21,060 nt of DNA from JANYCO01 sp964437245 (GCA_964437245.1 CAYTGJ010000082.1:1-21060), one strand, 5' to 3'; counted from the stretch's first letter, positions 7,539 to 16,789 are shown. The notes: generated by a model not told the origin, from the letters alone. Made by a program: numbers and translations.

Positions 7539-10500
7539 TTATTGTTTTACTATCCTATTGACTTTATGTGTATTATTAAAAGTTGTATGCAATAAGTATA
7601 CACCAGCGGGCACAGAAGCTCCAATATCTTGTTTTTCATTTGTATTAATCACTCCTTCGTAAAGCGTAATTCCAGACAAATCTGTCAGTCTTATGCTTGC
7701 CTTTCCGCTTTCATCAGAACTTACTAATACCTGAGTAGAATTGGTAAATGGATTCGGGGCTACCTGCACCTCCAGCGAAACAAGCTCGTGGCTGACGGAA
7801 ATTACCCCACTCTGAGCATATTGTCCGTCATAATCTACCTGAGTCAATCTGTAATATGCTTTTCCGGAAGGGGCTTGTTCATCTGCATAAGAATAGAGTG
7901 TGATATCTGATTTGTTTCCCATACCTTTCACCTGAGCAATCACAGTAAAAGTCTCTCCGTCTGTGGATCTTTCCACTTTAAAATAATCGTTGTTGATTTC
8001 GGAAGCGGTTACCCAGTTAAGGATCGTACGTCCTTCCGTTGCTTTTTCTCCGTGGAAGCTTACCAGTTCTACAGGTGCTGCGATACAACCTCCTACCCTT
8101 GCGACTACAGGGATACGGGCACAAGAGCTTCCGGTAGAAACCTCCCAGTCATACAAATACATATAGTGATTTGTATTTACAGAACCATTATATGCTCCGG
8201 TAATACTTATCAATGGACTCACGCAGTTTGCAGGAATACAATATGGATAAGGAGGATTTGCATTTTCGTTAAACCGGGGATTAAATTCAGAACAGGAATT
8301 GGATCTGATCCTCATCTGCAGAGCACTTCCCCAGGCAGTTCTGTTAATCAAATAACCATTTCCGGAATTGAACGTAAACCTCAGAAGTCCCGTACCTCCG
8401 CCTGGGGTAGTCACCACATCAGAAGTAAAAGTAGCCACGACTGTGTTAGCACTATTCAGGATCTCTATATCCAGTTGTTTACCATTGGCATTATACCATT
8501 CGGCATTCACCTTCAGGGCTCTCAGCGTAAAGTTACTATTAGCTGTAAACACTACTCTGAAATCCTGAGTACATCCCCACTGGTTGATATTTCCTCCCAA
8601 CATAGCAGCAGGTCCTACATTTCCATTTACAGCACTCATGTCCTCCACATAGTAGGTGGTGGTAGTGGAAATAGAAGGAGTTGTCACAGAGGTAACACCT
8701 GTCCCTCCTGGAATAACTGTTCCACCAACGGCTGCGGTATACCAATTATAATTAGTACCATTCAGCCCCGGATTAACAATCGACAAAGACACCGTACCTG
8801 GTCCGGTACCGATACAGCCATCCACAGGAGTAGGAAGCGAAGAGGTTACTACCACATTCCCATTGCTAGTACAAGAGCCCAGATTAGCAGTAAGCCTATA
8901 CCGTCCTGCCGTTCTTACATTCGAAAGAGAAGAAGTAGTTTCTCCTGTAAGCGTATTGTAAGTAGTTCCTCCGGTATAATCTACAGCCCATTGCCAGGTT
9001 ATCCCGGCAGGAAAAGTTGCAAGATTGGAAGGAGTAAGATTAACCGATGCAGGATTACACAAGTTGATAGGGCCCGCCAGAACCGGTGTAGGGATTGTTC
9101 CCTCGATCGTAACAGTATCCGTACGGCTGCAACCTCCTGTAGAATCTCTCACCACCACAATTTTACAAGGGAAACTTGGACAATCTGAGGCTGCTATGAT
9201 ACGGCTTTTCGCATTCGCACCAGCCGTTCCGACCGGTTGTACTACAGGCGTTGGCAATACTCTCTTCCAGGTATAGGTCACCCCGCTTGGAATTGTACCG
9301 GTACTGGCATCCGTCAGCGTCAGCGGGAATAATGAACCGCTACAGGTAGAACGATCCGCTCCGATATCGGGCGTGCGACAGGTCTGACAAGCTCCTGTCA
9401 CCGGATTTAGTCTTGATTTAATAAATCCCAGTGCACCTACCAATCCGGCGTTATAATCAATACAGACTTCAGAGTTTACATAATCGTTACGGTCGTCAGT
9501 ATAAGTCCCGTTTCTCTGTCCTCCAACAAGCGCCCCTAATTGTCTGTTTTTCGCAGGGATGGTAATTATATCTCCATTCCCGGGGTTATCATCTCTCAGA
9601 AAGGCATTGCGATGGTGTGGATATTGAGGAGTTACAAAAGTACCTGTGGCAGGAGCAAAACCAACTATATAAGATCGGTTCGATCCATTCTTGCCCATGA
9701 TATAATCAACATCGTTATGAATAGCGTTGATCACAGCCGGAGTCGTATTATTATTCAACTTAGAATAAAGTGCGATCAGAAATGCGGCATTACCATTATA
9801 TCTTAATCGTCCCCAGTTCCCATGAGCATCGTATACACCTGCTCCCGTTCTACTTCCTCCCGCTAAATAATGTCCTGTAATTCTGTTATTAAATCTCGTT
9901 ATTGCAGAAGCATTCCCCATTTGGGCAAGACAATATAACCCCAGTTCTCCATTATTAGCATAATCAAAAGCCCAGCCTCCTGTAAAATTTACCCCCGCCT
10001 CATGTCCATATGCCTCTGTTCTGTAGGCAGTATTACCTGTCAGATAGAATAATTCTGTACAACAGCAGACAAAAGCATCACGGGAATCGCGGTTAGCAAC
10101 ATAAAAAGAGCCTGATCCTTGAGTACTGCCTAACCTTGTTCTTGCATAGTTATATGCGTTCAGAGCATGTGTCTGGCAAAGTGCTGCATATGCAGCATCG
10201 TATGGAGCATACACTCTTGCCATCAATGCCAGGGTGGCACCGGCAAAAGAGGCCATTGCTCCATCATTAGGATTTTTATAGGTAGGTCTCCTGGCTCCCG
10301 GAGTACCGTTGTCGGTGTTGCCTCCATTATTAACATCATTGGTCTGCATTTTTACGGCAGTTTCCCAGCGACAGTGATCTCCCGGACATCCTCCTTGTCC
10401 TACCTGATACCAGAACGTAGAAGCATTGGGAGTACATTTGATCAAAAAGTCTGTTTCATGCTTCAACTCATCTAATACATCCGGGATACAGTTCGGGTCG

Positions 10501-10949
10501 TGCCCGGTGCCTTCCCAGGTATAGTTGTTGGCAGCAATATACCCTGCATAATTATGTGAGTATTTATCATCGTATCCTTCCGGAAACTCCGCATATCCCT
10601 TTAACAGGACATAGGCAGCATAAAACTGTGTCTGCCCGAATTTTACGTGGTCTCCGCAATCATGCCATCCTCCGGAAAGATCCACCCCATCGGTGGTATT
10701 ATAATCCGCTCTGAACGCTCTCCCTCTCAAGGAAGGATCCACACTTGCCGGCAAGTGACCAGCAATTGTCCAGTTATTATCTCCCGAACGCTGTGCTCCA
10801 TAAAAACGGGTTGTCATCCAAAGCGCCTTGTTATAATCTCCATTAGTCCAGTATGGCTGAGCCATGACTTCACTGATAATACCCCCCATTAAACATAGCA
10901 GGCATAATATTTTAAAAAGTCTTTTTCTCTTCGTATTACCGTTCATCAT
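7539..10949 (-). CDS. Secreted GH9 endoglucanase with Ig-like repeats and T9SS sorting domain
   Basis: 1136 residues. A signal peptide with a charged start (KRKR) ends near VMA-Q (residue 30). The GH9 catalytic domain (about 32-515) has the base motif WHDCGDHVKF (D97, D100), the PHHR motif (444-447) and the acid E494 in YVNSEVCIDYNAGLVGAL. GH9 enzymes hydrolyse beta-1,4-glucan (cellulose) with inversion. C98 replaces the common Ala of DAGDH, a tolerated variant. Three Ig-like repeats follow (about 525-617, 618-705, 707-775), then a beta-rich module (about 776-955), a fibronectin-like stretch (958-1050) and a T9SS type A sorting domain (VAPNPFTNSTQVLV to VNRIVKQ, 1063-1136). The protein shares its C-terminal half with the GH8 neighbour, which suggests duplication of a common display tail. 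It is its own unit, with A/T-rich DNA upstream and a terminator downstream. Confidence 0.96.
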   Translation of the reverse strand: MMNGNTKRKRLFKILCLLCLMGGIISEVMAQPYWTNGDYNKALWMTTRFYGAQRSGDNNWTIAGHLPASVDPSLRGRAFRADYNTTDGVDLSGGWHDCGDHVKFGQTQFYAAYVLLKGYAEFPEGYDDKYSHNYAGYIAANNYTWEGTGHDPNCIPDVLDELKHETDFLIKCTPNASTFWYQVGQGGCPGDHCRWETAVKMQTNDVNNGGNTDNGTPGARRPTYKNPNDGAMASFAGATLALMARVYAPYDAAYAALCQTHALNAYNYARTRLGSTQGSGSFYVANRDSRDAFVCCCTELFYLTGNTAYRTEAYGHEAGVNFTGGWAFDYANNGELGLYCLAQMGNASAITRFNNRITGHYLAGGSRTGAGVYDAHGNWGRLRYNGNAAFLIALYSKLNNNTTPAVINAIHNDVDYIMGKNGSNRSYIVGFAPATGTFVTPQYPHHRNAFLRDDNPGNGDIITIPAKNRQLGALVGGQRNGTYTDDRNDYVNSEVCIDYNAGLVGALGFIKSRLNPVTGACQTCRTPDIGADRSTCSGSLFPLTLTDASTGTIPSGVTYTWKRVLPTPVVQPVGTAGANAKSRIIAASDCPSFPCKIVVVRDSTGGCSRTDTVTIEGTIPTPVLAGPINLCNPASVNLTPSNLATFPAGITWQWAVDYTGGTTYNTLTGETTSSLSNVRTAGRYRLTANLGSCTSNGNVVVTSSLPTPVDGCIGTGPGTVSLSIVNPGLNGTNYNWYTAAVGGTVIPGGTGVTSVTTPSISTTTTYYVEDMSAVNGNVGPAAMLGGNINQWGCTQDFRVVFTANSNFTLRALKVNAEWYNANGKQLDIEILNSANTVVATFTSDVVTTPGGGTGLLRFTFNSGNGYLINRTAWGSALQMRIRSNSCSEFNPRFNENANPPYPYCIPANCVSPLISITGAYNGSVNTNHYMYLYDWEVSTGSSCARIPVVARVGGCIAAPVELVSFHGEKATEGRTILNWVTASEINNDYFKVERSTDGETFTVIAQVKGMGNKSDITLYSYADEQAPSGKAYYRLTQVDYDGQYAQSGVISVSHELVSLEVQVAPNPFTNSTQVLVSSDESGKASIRLTDLSGITLYEGVINTNEKQDIGASVPAGVYLLHTTFNNTHKVNRIVKQ

Positions 10950-11195
10950 TCTTTAAAACATTAAATTTTAATGATTTTATTGCCTTATTTTAACCTTGAT
11001 TTGTAAGATAAAGCCAGAATGATATTATTCCTAATATTAGTTATTAAATTTTCAATACAAAATACTGATTAATAAGTAGATACAAATACAGCTATAGCTT
11101 TTTACAACCATTTAAAAATCCTTCTTGTTTTTTTAAAATACTATGAATAAATATTTTACTGGGGAATTGCGTTTCATCATGTCTTTTATACTACC

Positions 11196-11223
11196 ATGCC
11201 TGATAAATATCTTTATCAGGTAT
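11196..11223. other. Hairpin in the 10950-11323 intergenic region
   Basis: CCTGATAAA (11199-11207) and TTTATCAGG (11212-11220) pair perfectly around TATC and extend to 12 bp with a wobble. No T-run follows on either strand, so it is a poor terminator and may be an operator. It lies about 250 bases upstream of GH9 and 100 bases past the feoB stop. The rest of this A/T-rich region shows no gene and no consensus promoter I could find. Confidence 0.4.
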
Positions 11224-11323
11224 ATAAAGTACAATAAAAAAATAAAAAAATTATATTAAAGGCGAAAAATATAACAATGACAGTTTTAAGTAAGATTATT
11301 TTTAAAAATTACTAAATATAGCC

Positions 11324-13441
11324 TCAGGAAAGTAGCTGATAAATCAACAGGCTGGATACATAGGCAAGACCGGTCATGTATACAAACTGTAAAGCCGGCC
11401 ATTTCCAGCTCCTGGTTTCCCGGTAGACAATTGCCAGGGTACTCATACATTGCATCGCGAACAGATAGAAAATAAGCAACGAACAAGCCACCGCAACGGT
11501 ATAAAAAGGCTCTCCTGTATCAGGATTGATTTCAGCCCTCATTCGCTCCATTATCGTAGCACTGTCTTCTGATTGATCTCCTACACTATATATGGTAGCC
11601 ATTGTACCTACGAAAACCTCTCTTGCGGCAAACGAAGTAATGATCGCAATGCCTATTTTCCAGTCAAACCCAAGTGGCTTGATCGTAGGTTCAATAAATC
11701 TGCCAAAATAGCCGGCATAGGAATACTCCAATTGACGGGAAGCTATAAGATTTTCTGTTTCAGACTCCGAAAGATTTCTTTCTGTGGCTTCAATGGCAGC
11801 CTGTTCTCCTGCTACCTCCATTTTATCAGAGGGTCCGTAGGAAGCAAATACCCATAAGATAATAGATACCGCAAGAATTACTTTTCCCGCTTCAAATACA
11901 AAGGTTTTTACTTTTTCTACGATCGTCACACCGATATTTTTCCATCTGGGAATCTTATAGGTAGGAAATTCCATGATGAAATAACTTTTTTCTTTGGTCT
12001 GAAGGATTTTACTCATTGCCCAGGCAGACAGGATCGCTGCCAGAAATCCAAGGAGATAAAGTCCCATCAAAACCAATCCCTGAAGGTTAAATATCCCCAA
12101 CACCTGATCTTCAGGAACAATCAGGCCGATTAGTACCGCAAAAACAGGAATACGGGCAGAGCAACTCATAAGAGGTGTCACAAAAATGGTGACAAGTCGC
12201 TCTTTCCAGCTATCTATATTGCGGGTAGCCATGATCGCCGGTACAGCACAGGCCACTCCCGAAATAAGGGGAACCACACTTCGCCCGTTCAAGCCAAATT
12301 TGCGCATGATCTTATCCATCAGGAACATCACTCTCGACATATACCCTGACTCTTCAAGTATTGCCACAAATGCAAACAGAATGGCAATCTGAGGAACGAA
12401 AATAACAATCCCCCCCAACCCGGCAATCAGACCGTCTGTGAGCAAAGACGTCAAAGGGCCTTCGGGCAGAACACTTGTAAGCCAATCGTTAATAGCTGCC
12501 ATTCCCTCATCGATCAGATCCATCGGAAATGCAGCCCAGGCAAATACCGCCTGAAACATTAAAAACAGCAAAAGAAAGAAAATCAAATAGCCTCCTACTT
12601 TATGCGTAAGCACTTTGTCTATTTTACTGCTCAAACGCTCCCGCTGCGAGGTATCTCCTTTCTTCTCCACCTTTGAGATTATCTCATGTATGACCTCATA
12701 ACGGGTCACTGTCTCTTTTGACTGTAGCAAAACACTGTCAAAACCATATTCCGAAGCCAGTTGACCCAGTACCTGTTTGTCATTCTCCGAAAAATCAGGC
12801 AGATCCTTATAACGATGCAGGATCTGCAGTGCCATGTAATCGTTTTTGACCTTGAATTTTTCTTTAACCTCGCTGATAAGTCCGGGTACAAATTCCGAAA
12901 AATCCAGGAACGTATCCGGAGGATTATTAACAGGACAAGCAATGGCTGTTTTCAAAAGCTCTATTCCTTCACCGGTACGGGCATTGATCGAAACGACGGG
13001 TACTCCCAACTCGTTCTTCAGTGCCTCCACATCAATCTCTGTTCCTGCACGTTTGGCAAGATCAAACATGTTCAGCGCAAGGATCACCGGAAACCCAAGA
13101 TCTCTTACCTGGGTAAAGAGCAACAGGTTTCTTTTCAGGTTGGATACATCTACCACGACCACCAAAAAGTCCGGGTAATTAGGATCGTCCGGAGAATTAA
13201 GAAAATCGAACACGATCTGCTCATCTGCCGATTTCGGATATAAGCTGTAAGTACCTGGCAAATCCACAATTTCAGCAACCAATTGCTGATTGATCCTGGA
13301 AAGGCCGGTTTTTCTGTCGACTGTTACACCCGGAAAATTACCAATCTTCTGATTAAGACCGGTAAGGTGATTGAAAAGAGAAGATTTTCCTGAATTTGGA
13401 TTGCCTAATAAGGCGATCTTAAGAATGTTCCGCTGAGCCAT
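11324..13441 (-). CDS. feoB: Ferrous iron transporter FeoB
   Basis: 705 residues. The N-terminal G domain has G1 GNPNSGKS (13-20), the G2 threonine T40 in NFPGVTVD, G3 DLPG (60-63), G4 NMFD (124-127) and G5 SINARTGEG. A helical insert leads to the membrane core with two Gate regions carrying CAVPAIMATR and SCSARIPVF, the Cys-bearing motifs linked to Fe(II) passage. FeoB imports Fe(II) across the inner membrane, controlled by GTP. Length and order are normal for a full FeoB. Its ATG (13441-13439) overlaps the feoA stop TGA (13443-13441) by one base, so translation is coupled. I see no strong terminator downstream. Confidence 0.98.
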   Translation of the reverse strand: MAQRNILKIALLGNPNSGKSSLFNHLTGLNQKIGNFPGVTVDRKTGLSRINQQLVAEIVDLPGTYSLYPKSADEQIVFDFLNSPDDPNYPDFLVVVVDVSNLKRNLLLFTQVRDLGFPVILALNMFDLAKRAGTEIDVEALKNELGVPVVSINARTGEGIELLKTAIACPVNNPPDTFLDFSEFVPGLISEVKEKFKVKNDYMALQILHRYKDLPDFSENDKQVLGQLASEYGFDSVLLQSKETVTRYEVIHEIISKVEKKGDTSQRERLSSKIDKVLTHKVGGYLIFFLLLFLMFQAVFAWAAFPMDLIDEGMAAINDWLTSVLPEGPLTSLLTDGLIAGLGGIVIFVPQIAILFAFVAILEESGYMSRVMFLMDKIMRKFGLNGRSVVPLISGVACAVPAIMATRNIDSWKERLVTIFVTPLMSCSARIPVFAVLIGLIVPEDQVLGIFNLQGLVLMGLYLLGFLAAILSAWAMSKILQTKEKSYFIMEFPTYKIPRWKNIGVTIVEKVKTFVFEAGKVILAVSIILWVFASYGPSDKMEVAGEQAAIEATERNLSESETENLIASRQLEYSYAGYFGRFIEPTIKPLGFDWKIGIAIITSFAAREVFVGTMATIYSVGDQSEDSATIMERMRAEINPDTGEPFYTVAVACSLLIFYLFAMQCMSTLAIVYRETRSWKWPALQFVYMTGLAYVSSLLIYQLLS

Positions 13442-13671
13442 CAGATAATTTTTATGGTAGCCGCTTCGTCTATTCTGAGCAAAAGGCTATATCCAAGTAC
13501 TTTAATACAGATAGGATCGCCAAACGGGGCTTTGTGAGTAAGCTGAATCTCTGATCCTGGCAGACAACCCATTTCCAGCAGTTTCAGGGACATTTCCTGA
13601 TCTGAAAATCCACTGATGATCCCCTTCTCCCCTATTCTTAAATCTGCAACAGTTTTTGTCGCCTCTGTCAT
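13441..13671 (-). CDS. feoA: FeoA, small SH3-like partner of FeoB
   Basis: 76 residues from the ATG at 13671 (MTEATKTVADLRIGEKGIIS). The longer frame from 13707 would overlap the promoter, so 13671 is preferred. The family pattern GEKGIISGF, KLLEMGCLPGSEIQL and FGDPICIKVLGYSLLLR is clear. FeoA is a cytosolic protein that helps FeoB work. It is the first gene of the feoAB operon. Confidence 0.95.
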   Translation of the reverse strand: MTEATKTVADLRIGEKGIISGFSDQEMSLKLLEMGCLPGSEIQLTHKAPFGDPICIKVLGYSLLLRIDEAATIKII

Positions 13672-13695
13672 TGTTTTGTTTAGAATGATTTTAAA

Positions 13696-13727
13696 CAAAT
13701 GTAGCACGGTAGGGAGTAAATAACAAA
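13696..13727 (-). promoter_or_regulatory. Promoter of feoAB
   Basis: Read leftward, TTTG (13727-13724), a 20-base spacer and TACATTTG (13703-13696) match the Bacteroidota consensus at every fixed position. Transcription would start near 13690, giving a leader of about 20 bases. I see no convincing Fur box. Confidence 0.7.
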
Positions 13728-13870
13728 GGGTTTCCCTGCTTTTCTATATTAAAATACGTTTTCTATACCTTGTGTTTTACCCAGTAATATGAGTATCAAT
13801 CTTAAACAGAAAAGTTCATGTCAGAAATTTAAAACACGCTTTTGCAGGTTTCTATTTTTCTTTCTCTGAG

Positions 13871-13909
13871 AAAAAGTTCTCTTTCTCTTTTTTCTCAGAG
13901 AAAGAGAAC
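13871..13909 (-). terminator. Terminator of the GH-A gene with an overlapping alternative hairpin
   Basis: Read leftward, GTTCTCTTTCTC (13909-13898) pairs perfectly with GAGAAAGAGAAC (13887-13876), followed by TTTTT: an intrinsic terminator 19 bases past the stop. A second perfect pairing, 14-bp arms at 13861-13874 and 13890-13903, shares bases with it, so only one can form at a time. Confidence 0.8.
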
Positions 13910-13928
13910 CTGACAAAACCGTTTCTAC

Positions 13929-15737
13929 TTACTGTACAAAAAAGGGAATATTGCCAAACGCTACGTTGCGCTCTTCATCGTAAGCATACAGAAATAAGCG
14001 ATAGGCACCGGGCTGTGTAGGAACCGTAAAAGAAATTTTATTCCCCTGATTTTCCCTGATCAGATTGTGAATGGCCTCGGGTGTTTTTTCAAAATCACCA
14101 CCGGCTTTTTTATCGGTACTTTCAGGCATGAATATCCATACATATTCCAGCTTTTTATTTTCCGGATCTTTTACCACTGCTTCTGCATGACTGATGGTTC
14201 CTGCCGAAAGATAAATATTATCCAGCGCATTCTTCTCTGCAATTTTCAGGCTGCTAACAGAAGGGGCGCGGTTCTTAGGCCACTTTTTCGTCCAGTTATA
14301 TTCCATTACATCGATGACCTCGCTCTCCGAACCGTCTTCCAAAAACATAGAGTACCAGGTAGGAGTTGTCTCCTGTTTGTTTCCCCAAAGAAACACGTAC
14401 GAGCCCACGCATTTAGAGGAGTCGGCAGCGATCTTCAGATACCGCTCACGGTATACTTTAGATTTTTCGGTACTAGTCTGCTCTACCGGGATCTTAAAAT
14501 CAGTCGCAGCGATTTCCCAGTGTCCGGTAGGCCCCCATTCTGTAATCATATAAGCACCCTTCCATCCTGCTTTACGGATTCCGGCTGGTACTACGTTTTC
14601 GAGATCTCCATACGTATTGATGCTCATGATATCAATATCCGGACACCGCTCATTGATCAGCCGGATCTCTTCGGCATCAAGACCTGCGGTAACTGTCGTA
14701 GTAGGGTGATTCGGATCCACTTCATGGATCATTTTGGCAATATCCTGTACTGCGTACCATACATTTGTATTGGAGTAGAACAGGTCTACTTCGTTTCCAA
14801 TGCCCCAGCAGAGAAGAGCCGGATGGTCTTTCAGTTCCATCACCGCATCTTTAAAGCCCTGCAACTGATAATAAACGGCCTCTTTATCGTTGTAGTCAAA
14901 TCCATGACGCTCATGCTGCACCCATAAACCCATCATAACCGTAAGGCCGTATTTATGAGCACTGTCCAGTACTGCTCTTGCATTTTCATGGCTCCAGGTA
15001 CGAATCGAATTTCCTCCGTATTTTTTCACACGGTCCAGATAGGTATTCCCTCCGGCTCCTTTTACATAGTAGGGTTTCCCCTGTCTCATCAGCACAAAAG
15101 AATTCTCCCCTTTCTTCTCAACAGTCACTTTTACCGGAGTCAGCTTCTTAGACACAACAGGCGAAGAGGAGGACGATGCGGCAAAAGGTTTTTTCGATTC
15201 AAAATAAATCTCATCCAAATAGACAGTATCTGCCCCCATAAGGGTAATACTAAATAGCCCATTAATAGCAGAGAGGTTCAGGGAGGCTACCGGGATCGTT
15301 ATTTTTTTCCATTCCCTGGTTACTTCCACCTTCCCCACACTGGTATGAGGTTCCGAATTTTCTCCTACTCCCAGTGTAACGGTTGTCTTTTTCTCTGCAC
15401 GAATGTTGACCACCAACGATTCGGCCCCCGAAAGATTACTAAGAGCAGAATAATCGCCTTTAAGTTCGGACCGCCATTTCCCGGAACTTAACAACAAGAA
15501 TCCGGACCAGGCTTCTTTTCCATTTGTTTTAATACGAACACATTTCTTCCCCGCCAAAGGGGTTACATCATAATTATGAATAATCTTCATCCCCGAACCG
15601 TTGGTAGCCCCAAAATAACCGGAAGGGCTTCCCATTTTCCACTGGTCGGAATAAAGATATTGTTTATAAAGCTCAGGTTGTGCAAAAGCAGCAGTACTCC
15701 ATAAGAGCAAAAAAAGTATTCGGATAGTCAGTTTCAT
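13929..15737 (-). CDS. Clan GH-A glycoside hydrolase with N-terminal carbohydrate-binding-like domain
   Basis: 602 residues from the ATG at 15737 (MKLTIRILFLLLWSTAAFA-Q, a clear signal peptide); an ATG eight codons upstream at 15761 is a weaker start. An N-terminal beta-sandwich (about 20-182) ending DTVYLDEIYFESKK resembles galactose-binding/CBM folds, then comes a Ser-rich linker (AASSSSSP). The TIM barrel (about 200-480) has the acid/base E316 in WGIGNEVD and the nucleophile E400 in MITEWGPTGHWE, the pair expected of a retaining clan GH-A enzyme. The barrel resembles GH2-type C-terminal barrels without the usual GH2 beta domains, and I cannot give a family. A C-terminal domain of about 100 residues looks Ig-like (VKDPENKKLEYVWIF, PGAYRLFLYAYDEERN). 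There is no sorting domain, so it is probably periplasmic, unlike GH8 and GH9. It is its own unit. Confidence 0.88.
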   Translation of the reverse strand: MKLTIRILFLLLWSTAAFAQPELYKQYLYSDQWKMGSPSGYFGATNGSGMKIIHNYDVTPLAGKKCVRIKTNGKEAWSGFLLLSSGKWRSELKGDYSALSNLSGAESLVVNIRAEKKTTVTLGVGENSEPHTSVGKVEVTREWKKITIPVASLNLSAINGLFSITLMGADTVYLDEIYFESKKPFAASSSSSPVVSKKLTPVKVTVEKKGENSFVLMRQGKPYYVKGAGGNTYLDRVKKYGGNSIRTWSHENARAVLDSAHKYGLTVMMGLWVQHERHGFDYNDKEAVYYQLQGFKDAVMELKDHPALLCWGIGNEVDLFYSNTNVWYAVQDIAKMIHEVDPNHPTTTVTAGLDAEEIRLINERCPDIDIMSINTYGDLENVVPAGIRKAGWKGAYMITEWGPTGHWEIAATDFKIPVEQTSTEKSKVYRERYLKIAADSSKCVGSYVFLWGNKQETTPTWYSMFLEDGSESEVIDVMEYNWTKKWPKNRAPSVSSLKIAEKNALDNIYLSAGTISHAEAVVKDPENKKLEYVWIFMPESTDKKAGGDFEKTPEAIHNLIRENQGNKISFTVPTQPGAYRLFLYAYDEERNVAFGNIPFFVQ

Positions 15738-15912
15738 AATGTTCTGTTTAGTTAAATCCATTATGAGGGTACGAAAAAAAACATAAAAACAGCCGAAAGT
15801 CAGAGGCTTTTTGTCCCAAAAAACAGTTTCTTTTTCTTTGTGGATCTATTCTTTTTCAGGTTTAATATCAAACTAAAAGTCTTGAAATGAGTGAAAAAGT
15901 GATCGAAAAGAG

Positions 15913-16410
15913 GTTTTTGTGACAAGTAAATCGCAAAAGGGGAGTGATGGCCTAAAAATCCTTCCGGGGAAAATGGCCTCTGTCTCTTAGTTTACTATAC
16001 CCGGTCATCGTTTGTGAGACACAAATGAAAGCAGAGAGGGAACGATGCTCTAAAAATCTTCTGCCGGAAACTCTTTCACGGAAATCATTAAAATCTCCTT
16101 CCTAAAGACCTGGAAGAAATAAGAAAGAGAAAATTTCCCTTGTACAGACGAGCATGGTCATCGTTTGTGAGACACAAATGAAAGCAGAAAGGGAGCGATG
16201 CTCTAAAAATCTTCTACCGGGAACTCCTTCACGGAAATCATTAAAACCACCTCCCTAAAAACCTGGGGAAAAGTAAGAAAGAGAAAATTTCCCTTATACA
16301 AGACGATCCGGCCTAAAACCCAACCGAAAATTGGTGTTCCGCTTTCGTTTGTGAGACACAAACGAAAGCGGAAGGAGCAGGAAAAACAACTCAAATCTTT
16401 CGAAAACAAC
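15913..16410. repeat. Cluster of tandem intergenic repeats around TTTGTGAGACACAAA
   Basis: Two units of 153 bases lie head to tail (16003-16155 and 16156-16308), sharing GGTCATCG, the core TTTGTGAGACACAAA, CTCTAAAAATCTTCT, CTTCACGGAAATCATTAAAA and GAGAAAATTTCCCTT. A degenerate part-copy precedes them (about 15913-15975) and another follows with the palindrome at 16337. Short frames through them are not convincing genes. The gene-free stretch runs from 15738 to 16518. It looks like a family of small noncoding mobile or REP-like repeats. Confidence 0.85.
16337..16373. repeat. Perfect palindromic repeat element, 17-bp arms, 3-base loop
   Basis: TTCCGCTTTCGTTTGTG (16337-16353), loop AGA, then the exact complement (16357-16373). 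The centre is the core TTTGTGAGACACAAA also found at about 16011, 16164 and, inverted, 18094. No T-run follows, so it is not a terminator. Confidence 0.9.
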
Positions 16411-16518
16411 CTTGACCCAGTATGCCGGCAGCACCCAAATAATCCGGGATAATTACTTGTTTATTAGACAAAAACATCTTAATATAAAGGTATACTTTTA
16501 ATTTTACTTATAGCTTTT

Positions 16519-16776
16519 ATGAAAAAAATTCCATTCTATTGTATGATCGGATTATGTATGTCTGGTCTTATTGCCTGCGAAGGACGCAGTGATGACGGTT
16601 ATGACAATGCTGGCCTGAGCGAAGCAGAACAAGCGCACACACGTGCATTAATAGACAGTGCTCTTGTCACCCTAAAACGTGATCTTTCTGCTGCAGACAC
16701 GGTCACGGTCAATGACCTGAAAAAAGAAATCTCGCTTCTGAAAGAAGAAATAGAAAAACTGAAAAAGAAAAAATAG
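16519..16776 (+). CDS. Small lipoprotein with C-terminal coiled coil
   Basis: 85 residues. A short signal (MKKIPFYCMIGLCMSGLIAC) ends in a lipobox LIAC with the lipidated Cys at residue 20. Next comes an acidic linker (EGRSDDGYDNAG), which as a +2 Glu/acidic stretch could serve as a surface-export signal in Bacteroidota. The C-terminal third (LKKEISLLKEEIEKLKKKK) is a heptad-like coiled coil. The protein is membrane-attached; its function is unknown. It is a lone gene ended by the terminator at 16790-16831. Confidence 0.8.
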   Translation: MKKIPFYCMIGLCMSGLIACEGRSDDGYDNAGLSEAEQAHTRALIDSALVTLKRDLSAADTVTVNDLKKEISLLKEEIEKLKKKK

Positions 16777-16789
16777 AAATTTCTATTGA

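Noticed and set aside
8052..9188. Long open frame (378 codons) on the rightward strand
   Set aside because: It lies entirely antisense to the GH9 gene and reads as low-complexity Ser/Arg/Ile/Cys protein; it is a codon shadow of the Thr/Gly/Asn-rich tail.
13672..13707. Longer feoA start at 13707
   Set aside because: It would place the start codon upstream of the consensus -7 element; the ATG at 13671 fits the promoter and the family's usual length.
14067..14927. Open frame of 286 codons on the rightward strand
   Set aside because: Antisense to the GH-A hydrolase, with no recognisable domain.
16003..16308. Spaced repeats as a possible CRISPR array
   Set aside because: The repeated unit is 153 bases and nearly all of it is repeated; there are no short repeats with unique spacers and no cas genes.
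16337..16373. Hairpin as a transcription terminator
   Set aside because: No T-run on either side, no gene ending next to it, and its core recurs elsewhere as a repeat.
16203..16409. Leftward open frame of 68 codons with FRLCLTNESG
   Set aside because: It is built from the repeat units; the same RLCLTN string appears in the inverted copy at 18087, so the peptide reflects repeat sequence and not a gene.
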